DNA from: Sinonovacula constricta
Taxonomy: Eukaryota; Mollusca; Bivalvia; Cardiida; Solecurtidae
Assembly: GCA_007844125.1 (NCBI GenBank)
Contig: CM017561.1
Coordinates: 58,425,215 to 58,489,214, forward strand
Length of the DNA stretch: 64,000 bases
Direction of reading: 5' to 3'
The notes under the pieces were generated by a model. That model saw nothing but the letters and a program-made list of their open reading frames with translations, ran no database searches and was not told where the DNA came from. The first letter of the stretch is position 1. Each line of letters starts with the position of its first letter. Shown piece after piece: positions 57,293 to 64,000 of this stretch. The position numbers were made by a program, and so were the translations under genes.

Positions 57293-57879
57293 TAAGGTAA
57301 TTTTATAAGTAGATGGTCCAGTGATCTTCTTTGTTTAAAATAGCTAAATGTGCAGCTTGGCTCGGATAGGAAATATATGTTTGTATTAACAAGTTATGCT
57401 TTACTTTTCACAATGATGAAGATTATAGATAAACATTATATCGCGGGTTCTTTTCATCTATTTTATTTGGTTGCATTACAGAAGTAAATATGGTCCAAAT
57501 TGTCGGATACGAACTTGAAAAATAAAATAAAAATTACATTTAAATTATTTTAAAACATATATTTAGATCTGCCTAGAATTACACATATCAGAAATATCAT
57601 TGCCATACATATTCTAGTTTTGATCTTTCTTGGCTGAAACATTGACACACAACCTTTTTAGTTTTTATATTAATGCCGCTAGTACTTTAAAAAAAATGAA
57701 ATACATTTTCATATGTAGTTCGCTACTCCAAGCATCTTGAAGAAAGCAACTGTTATTTGAGTTATAATGATACATGTCGGATGCCTTGGCTACCTAGCAA
57801 CGCAACATCAGTCCCCGAGGACATACCTGGTCAACGCGCGGGTATTTTGCAGTCATTAAAACGAATGTAATGATTCCAA

Positions 57880-58045
57880 TTTTGTTTGTTGTTGTTTTTT
57901 ACGTCACACCGACACCCCATGGTCATATTGTCAATTGCCAGCTAATAATTGGAGAAGGAAAACCTCCGACTCATGTTCTGGTACCAGACTGGGTCCGGGT
58001 AGAACCACCGGCACATAAAGGTTCCTATCGGATCAGCTAAAATAT
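57880..58045 (-). mobile_element. SINE family 2, partial copy
   Basis: Reverse-strand copy with CCGGTGGTTCTACCCGGAC, AATTATTAGCTGGCA and an AACAACAAACAAA tail. Confidence 0.65.
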
Positions 58046-58405
58046 GGACCTTTGCTTAAAGGCATATTAAGACAGTTCGGATTTTATGTAAAATGACTTA
58101 GGTTTTGAAACTAACGGGTCGTTTTTAATGCTATATGACGACTCCATCATAATTAACTGACGACTCGCGCCGTTTAATAGCCTATGCCTGTTCATCCATT
58201 CATGCATTGAATTTCGGTTATTATTCAAGTATGGTAAATATCAGAATTAAATTAGATTGGTGTTGTTTAAACTGTTGCTTCATGTACATCAGTACCTGAC
58301 ACTTGAAATTGTTCCCTTTGTGTATGTATGATTTGTTTAATTTTGTTGGCGCCGCTCTTGGGGACAGTGGCTCTTATGGAATGCATTTTTTTCATGGGGA
58401 CGAGA

Positions 58406-58787
58406 CAATCGGAACACCTCGGATAATTCACGAATCATCTCTCGGATGTATGTAGGCAGTCGGATCACCTCGGCCATTTATCTAAATGGGACTTCTTTTG
58501 AGACAGACGTCAAAACAAAGATGGCAGTTCGGGTGACAGCTCACTACAGTACGATGCCAGTAAAACTTCAATTTGCGGCGGCTTCAAATTTAAATCGTCC
58601 GATTTTCATTTATCCAGCACAGCTGTCAAACGATGGCATTGTTTATGTTTTGTGTGAACTACTTAGGCATATTCTTCTTCCGACTTCCGGCGAACAAAAC
58701 GATCGTGAATTGAGCACGTATCCTTGCACCAGATACATCCGAGGGATGATTGTCCCGAGGACGGAATTACACGAGGAGTTCCGATTG
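58406..58787 (+). mobile_element. ~390-bp TIR element (MITE), copy 2
   Basis: Begins CAATCGGAACACCTCGG and ends CGAGGAGTTCCGATTG. The inverted similarity continues inward for about 45-54 bp with an indel (shared AATCATC and CTCGGATGTAT). Flanking 10-mers GGGGACGAGA and GGGGACGTGA match at 9 of 10. Lies 1.25 kb upstream of USP-B. Confidence 0.85.
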
Positions 58788-60039
58788 GGGGACGTGAGTG
58801 TAGCAGTCAATAACACGATGTCAGAGGTGTTCCGTGAGACACTTGTCATAGAAAAGAACCAAGTGTTCCGGGTTTTTAACAGGGTAGCTTGCAACAATAA
58901 AGTGTATCTTGCAATAATAAAAAGTAGCATAAAACGTAGCCGTTTGGCGAAGTTTTGTTTAACAAAAGAAACCAAGTATACCGTTTATAGAAATGCAGCT
59001 TGTATAAACAGATGTTTCAGAGAACAAGGAAAACAAACAAAGTAGCAAAAAATATTCCACTTCTCATCAAAGTTATGGTTAGTTATTGTCAAATGTTTAT
59101 GTTTTTAATCAACAGAGTAAGAGTGTGCTTAGTTCTCAGGATATTTATATTCTTGTTTAACGCTCGTGCTCTCTTGGAAGTCTCACATCCTGACTCTTTC
59201 TTGTTTTATTTGTTACGACGAAGTACTATGTACAAGTCAAATATTATGTACTGTTCTCTTGTTTGTGTTCGGACCTTTGCACATGCGTCGTACGACAATT
59301 CGTTATTGGATATAATTTTAAGCCATGAACATTTGGTGGCATTGTTTTTCTTTAAATAACAACAAAGTTTAGCTGTTTCTTGGTGGGTTTATTGTTAAGC
59401 AAAATGTTCCATGGTTGAACACAGCTCCTACGTCGACCTTTGATGCTTTGCATCAATGTTCTCTTGTATGAGATTATTTTCTTCCCTCATACCCTCAGTC
59501 CAACATGTAGGTCATCAACAAAGACCCATTATCTTGGGTCGTCTGTTTATCTGTACGACGCCATTGCGGGCCATAGAACGAAAAGTTTGTGCATACCTAG
59601 CGACAAACGTCGGTCACGTGCTTTTAAAAGTCAGTTGGCACTTCTACTCTCTGCCACCGCGTACAAAAGTACGACTGAATTTCGGCCAAAACGAGATTGC
59701 TGCGTGATTATGTAAGGATGTAATACAGTGTTAAAATGGTCAAATCATACTGGTTTTGTTTAAACAATTTAGTCTAAGAAATGTTCAAATGCTCAAAACG
59801 AACTTTGGACATTTTTACATTTGGCATGTTTGGACAATTTTATATTAACACCGATTTCGACATGAACGAATCCTATCTCTTCAATGGTCACGTGGTTTTC
59901 GAGACAGCTGTGGTTAGCGTAGCATAGTGTAACTTAGCCCGCGTGAGTAGTGAATAGTGTATAGACTCACCTGTCCTCTTACCTGTATGATTGTTATACT
60001 ACTTGACACTCTCAACGAACAACATTCAACTGCTTAAAG

Positions 60040-60109
60040 ATGGCTGATAAAAATTCCATCGTTATGATCTCAATGGACGGAAGCGGTCATTCGGAATATG
60101 CTTTTGACT
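60040..60109 (+). CDS. USP-B exon 1
   Basis: 70 bp, start context aaagATGg; ends one base into the Tyr codon before gtaagt. Confidence 0.9.
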
Positions 60110-62158
60110 GTAAGTTGAACTAAATATTAGACTAAAGTATATGATTTTTTGAATGGTTTTGTGTTGTTTTCTTATTAAGAAATGTTGTTGTAGTTGGTGG
60201 TAGTGGCGGATGTGGTTGTGGTGGAGGTAGAAATGGTAATGGTGGTAATGGTGTTTAGGTGGTGAGAAAAGAAGAAGAGATAATAGAAGAAGTCGACCAG
60301 AGACAGAGAATGGGTGTGATGAGCAGGCGAACAGATGGACTGACGGAAAGAAGGAAGGCTTGCAACTATAGAAATATAAGATGTACGCAGTTTAACGATT
60401 AAGTAGTGATAGCAAATGCGTACGTACAACCATACAGACAGGCAGACATAGCCCACGGACACAGTTTAATTAAATGTGACATGCAAATATTGTATCCCAT
60501 CATCATTATTATCATCATCATCATCATCATCATCACCACCACCTCCACCATCATCATCAACAACAACAACAATAACGACTTCAATTACAACATCATCGTC
60601 CACTAAAACAACATCAGCCATCATTATCATTAATATCAACTACAACAATGGCAACAGCAACAACACACATAATATCTATTAATTAAATCAGCTTTCTTTT
60701 CTCTTTAGTAAATTCCGTTTCGCATGAATGACCTTAGCTCCTATTTAAGGAAAATTAACACATGTAAAATTACATTGTTCATAACAGCCTCATTCTTGTG
60801 ATCGATCGTATGCCAGTGCAATCAAAGCGCTGTTTGGCCGGTGTAAGTTAAACCATGAAAGCGATTAAAAATATAGAAAAAAAAACCCCTGCTGAATTCA
60901 AAACTAATTACCAATTCTTTATTTCGTCAACGATACACCCCTGTGGTAAAGATCCAAATCTTGATTGCACAATTCTTTTCCGAACGTGTGCGGCAACCTT
61001 AGTCAAAGATGATAAAAAGATGCGAATGACCGCTATCAATATCTGGTATAGAGCCACAGCGATAAAGTGAGGCCTGTGTGGAATATGACAAATATCTTGG
61101 CAAAATAGATAATGCATAATCAGTGGAACATTCGTTCTAATAACATTTTGCTTCATTCTTTCATTCCGTTCCTCTATTCACTCAGTGACATTCCAGCGAG
61201 ACGTTGTTCATTCTGCATTTTATGTACATATCTGCATTACACAATTTAATCACTTGAACATTTAGTTTTAGCAAATGCTAAAATTAAAATTAACATTTAA
61301 AGCATGCCTTGCAACAATTGGCACGTCTTCGACAATCATATTTGTTTCTGTGCTCGCACTACTTTTTCCCAGCGTGTAGTCATGCAGGGTCAACCCTTCG
61401 TACCTCCGAAATTGAGCTTCCTGATAACTCTGGACGCTGTCTTGATCAGTATTCGTAACTGCCGGTAGCATCTGTAATAGCCCGGGGTACACGTTGTATA
61501 TCACGGAAAAGGGCGATAAGTTCCGAGCAGAGCAATTAACATACTACATGTTACGGATACATTCCAATCGGAACACCTCGGATAATTCACGAATCATCTC
61601 TCGGATGTATGAAGGTAGTCGGATTACCTCGGCCCTTTGCTTAAATGGGACTGCTTTTGTGACAGACGTCAAAACAAGGATGGCAGCTCGAATGACAGCT
61701 CACTATAGCACGATACCTGTAAAACTTAAATTTGTTGCGGCTTCAAATTTAAATCATACAATATTAATTTACCCAGTCAAGCAGACACGCAGCTGTTAAG
61801 CGATGACATTGTTTATTTTTTTGTGCAAACTACATTTTAGGCATATTCTTCGTCCGACTTCCGGCGAACAAAACGATCGTGATTTCAGTATCATTGCACC
61901 AGATACATCCGAGTGATGCGTGTCCCGAGGACGGAATAACCCGAGGAGTTCCGACTGGGAAACATTCATGAGATCTGACTGCTTAGCCTCTCACCACGTG
62001 GATCCAAGTCCCGTTCGGGGCGAAGGACTTCCAGCTGACTTGTGGTGCACGGGTGGTTCTACCCAGACATGTGTCTGGGGTCTTCCTTTGGGGTCTTCCT
62101 CCATCACTAAGATGGGCATCGCTGTAATTATCATACTTGATCGCTGCGATTTATTTAA

Positions 62159-62194
<36 letters not shown>

Positions 62195-63453
62195 AACAAC
62201 AACAAAACAACAACAACAGAAAACGTTCATAAAAAGAGATATGGAATCGCTATAAAAATGACTTTTAAAAACAGCCTAGACAAGTTCTTTCTATTGATTT
62301 GTGTATTTCATTGTACTTCTCGGATCATATACTCTTCTTCTTTTTGAAATAAAGCTATGACTACATCAATATGCTATATTTTAAATTTATTCAAGTTCAT
62401 GATTAAATTATTCACTCATTAACTGGAAATATGTGAAGTCACGATCAAGAAGTTCACTCCAACAAATGTACAGTTATATGTGTACATTTACTGATATATT
62501 CTCATGCATATACACTCACAACGGAGTGTAAACTTTCGTTCTATATTACATGTAGGTGGCCTAGAAGATTCGAATATTTTATATCATATAAGCAACGCAT
62601 TTGTTTGAGTGAATGGTCTTCAAGTTTTTTTGTTGTTGTTTTCTTATCACCTTTACATCCAATCTCTCTCCCCAATCCACCACCCTCAACGTAGAATCGA
62701 TATGAGGCTAGTGTTTAATTTTTATTCGTGGGTGTAGTATTTTGTCCCCTGATCCGTACATGTCATAGTGAGTGCGTCTCTTGTACGCTAAAAGCGAACA
62801 GTGTGTATCCTATTTCTGGTCGATATTTGCCCATGGTCGATATTTGCCCATGTAAAAATCCACCTACCACGTTATACTAACTTTTAATGTATTTCTTGCG
62901 CAAAACAACTACTCAGGCAGATTCCCGTTACCAAGCGGTAAGAGTCGCTGGCTTGTTACCCCGTGTAGGTTCGAGGCCCGGTCGGTGTGAGAACCGTCAT
63001 GAAGGGATGTTTTCCAGCTAACCTGCTATGCACCGGTGGTTTTACCCAGACTTAAGTCTGCGGACTTTAATCCGCCAATAATTTGATGTACGTCGCCAAT
63101 ATAACCATAAGTGTGTCGGCAAGATGTAACAAACCACCAACGGCAACATCAACAAAACAAAAACAACAAAAACAACAACCATATCGAATACTTAGAAACC
63201 TGTACTGCATTAATATAAAACAATACAGGAATATCATTATTGCACATTATTGGAAAACCAATCAATTGCAAATTAGAAAAGTGTCGTCATTGTTTGAAAT
63301 GTTAAATTTGCCATAAACATGTTAAATATCATAATAGTGCACTTGATTATTTTGTAATATTTCCCTGTACAGATTACATGGCGAACATCCACAAGCCTAG
63401 CGACACTACCATCTTGTTTAACTGCTTCGAATACCAGGCTATCCCGGCTATAC
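60040..63453 (+). CDS. Universal stress protein (USP-B), 5' exons only, runs off the window
   Basis: Exons 60040..60109 and 63373..63453 are seen. They encode MADKNSIVMISMDGSGHSEY, then AFDYYMANIHKPSDTTILFN and CFEYQAIPAI. The reading matches USP-A through the first beta strand, helix and second strand, with the intron at the same codon position after AFD and the same exon sizes (70 and 81 bp). Both introns start gtaagt. The remaining two exons, including the ATP-binding loop, should lie beyond 64000. Intron 1 (3.26 kb) is full of repeats and a MITE. The pair probably arose by inverted duplication and belongs to the single-domain USPs that are expanded in molluscs. Confidence 0.9.
60495..60670. 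repeat. (CAT)/(CAC)/(CAA) microsatellite cluster
   Basis: Trinucleotide runs in USP-B intron 1 that give spurious Ile-, Ser- and Met-rich reading frames. Confidence 0.92.
60811..61240. repeat. Diverged dispersed repeat (copy B), USP-B intron 1
   Basis: Second copy of the 8697-9330 repeat, in the same orientation. Some short reverse-strand reading frames look alike in the two copies, but stops interrupt copy A. Confidence 0.5.
61565..61957 (+). mobile_element. ~390-bp TIR element (MITE), copy 3
   Basis: Same ends (CAATCGGAACACCTCGG and GAGGAGTTCCGACTG), flanked by GGATACATTC and GGAAACATTC (9 of 10). Lies in intron 1 of USP-B. The 10-bp duplication size points to a non-autonomous relative of MULE-type elements. 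Confidence 0.85.
61968..62225 (+). mobile_element. SINE family 2 copy with CAG/CAA tail, in USP-B intron 1
   Basis: Starts 11 bp after the third MITE; GTTCTACCCAGACATGTGTC is present and a GGGGTCTTCCT block is duplicated. Ends in a (CAG)/(CAA) microsatellite at 62161-62220. Confidence 0.72.
62925..63180 (+). mobile_element. SINE family 2 copy in USP-B intron 1
   Basis: AAGCGGTAAGAGTCGCTGGC head, GTAGGTTCGAGGCC (box B), CACCGGTGGTTTTACCCAGA and an AAAACAACAA tail. Confidence 0.75.
63373..63453 (+). CDS. USP-B exon 2
   Basis: 81 bp, acceptor ctgtacag, donor gtaagt. Ends one base into a codon, as in USP-A exon 2. Confidence 0.9.
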
Positions 63454-64000
63454 GTAAGTATTAGATAGTTCTATTATGCATGTACTTACGCGATACATTA
63501 TAATGATTCGACTTATGGTATGTTATCTTTTTCCTAGGATCTATGTCAAGAGACTGTTGTTATACTGCATATGGTTACTATACTGAACATGGTAGCAATT
63601 CGACAGTTTGTTAATAAGTTGGTTTTACTTAAAACCTGCACGTGACGATGCTATATTTTACTAGAAAATGTGTTCTGCTAAACCTATTGTCCCGTGCAGG
63701 ACATTTGATGACATCTTCACCATTTCCATAGAGCTCGGGGATTATAAAGCCTGTCGAATTACCTCGACCAATTCTACGAAGTAGTTCTGAGCCTTGCGGA
63801 ATACGGCGGAATGTGCCTAGGGGATCATAAAGGTCGATATTTCGAGTGACGCGAAGGGTTGGCTGAAAATGAAAAACCTCGCAATCAGTATATTTTGAAT
63901 CTACATGTATTCGTGATATTCTGAAGTACATATGTGTCTTTTGTTAAAATATTTCTTGGTATTCACAATCGACTCATGCATGCATTTGTTCCAAGGCAAA

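Larger units (their letters stand above)
57293..60039. other. Upstream region of USP-B
   Basis: Apart from a SINE and the second MITE it holds no gene I can support. The last ~150 bp before the start codon contain TCACGTGG, an E-box, at 59888-59895. 55236-55881, before the mariner, holds only A-rich and (TA)n DNA. Confidence 0.5.

Noticed and set aside
58446..59045. 199-codon frame as a host gene
   Set aside because: Its first half is the MITE, the second half has no family resemblance, and equivalent frames in the other copies stop early.
60399..60682. Ile-, Ser- and Met-rich short proteins
   Set aside because: Translations of trinucleotide microsatellites.
61991..62230. Ala/Val-rich frame
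   Set aside because: Translation of the CAG/CAA tail of a SINE.

Overview
The window looks like nuclear DNA of an invertebrate animal, most probably a bivalve or other mollusc. It is AT-rich, its protein-coding genes are split into short exons with canonical GT/AG borders, and it is dense in tRNA-derived SINEs, tandem-repeat elements with Helitron-like ends, and DNA transposons. The species cannot be named from the sequence.

Layout. Bases 1-15075 hold no exon I can support; they carry SINE copies, a pogo-like TIR element (6427-7338) and a 36-bp minisatellite (9930-10752). Seven 3' exons of NAMPT (nicotinamide phosphoribosyltransferase, + strand) lie at 15076-19116; the exons for about the first 106 residues are not seen and are probably upstream. 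After an AT-rich 3' flank comes a 3.7-kb DNA transposon (26162-29882) with ~360-bp terminal inverted repeats and a 9-bp target duplication. It carries a decayed MULE-type transposase and an intact two-exon SGNH/GDSL hydrolase gene. About 350 bp beyond its right end starts NAA10, the catalytic subunit of N-terminal acetyltransferase A (+ strand, seven exons, 30235-42328, complete). Its last intron contains an antisense LINE with an intact reverse-transcriptase ORF.

From 42.3 to 51.8 kb there is no confident gene: a young tRNA-SINE with a perfect 12-bp target duplication, a block of ~155-bp tandem repeats with Helitron-like ends, and small hAT-like MITEs. The last 12 kb hold a divergent pair of universal stress protein (USP) genes: USP-A (- strand, complete, four exons, 158 residues) and USP-B (+ strand, two exons seen, runs off the window). 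They share exon lengths and intron phases, so they are duplicates. Between and inside them sit a dead full-length mariner and three copies of a ~390-bp TIR element, each flanked by imperfect 10-bp target duplications.

The host genes do not form an operon. NAMPT makes NMN for NAD salvage, NAA10 acetylates nascent N termini, and the USPs are predicted ATP-binding stress proteins; nothing here links them functionally. The most unusual items are the MULE-type element carrying an intact SGNH hydrolase and the MITE family in the USP locus.
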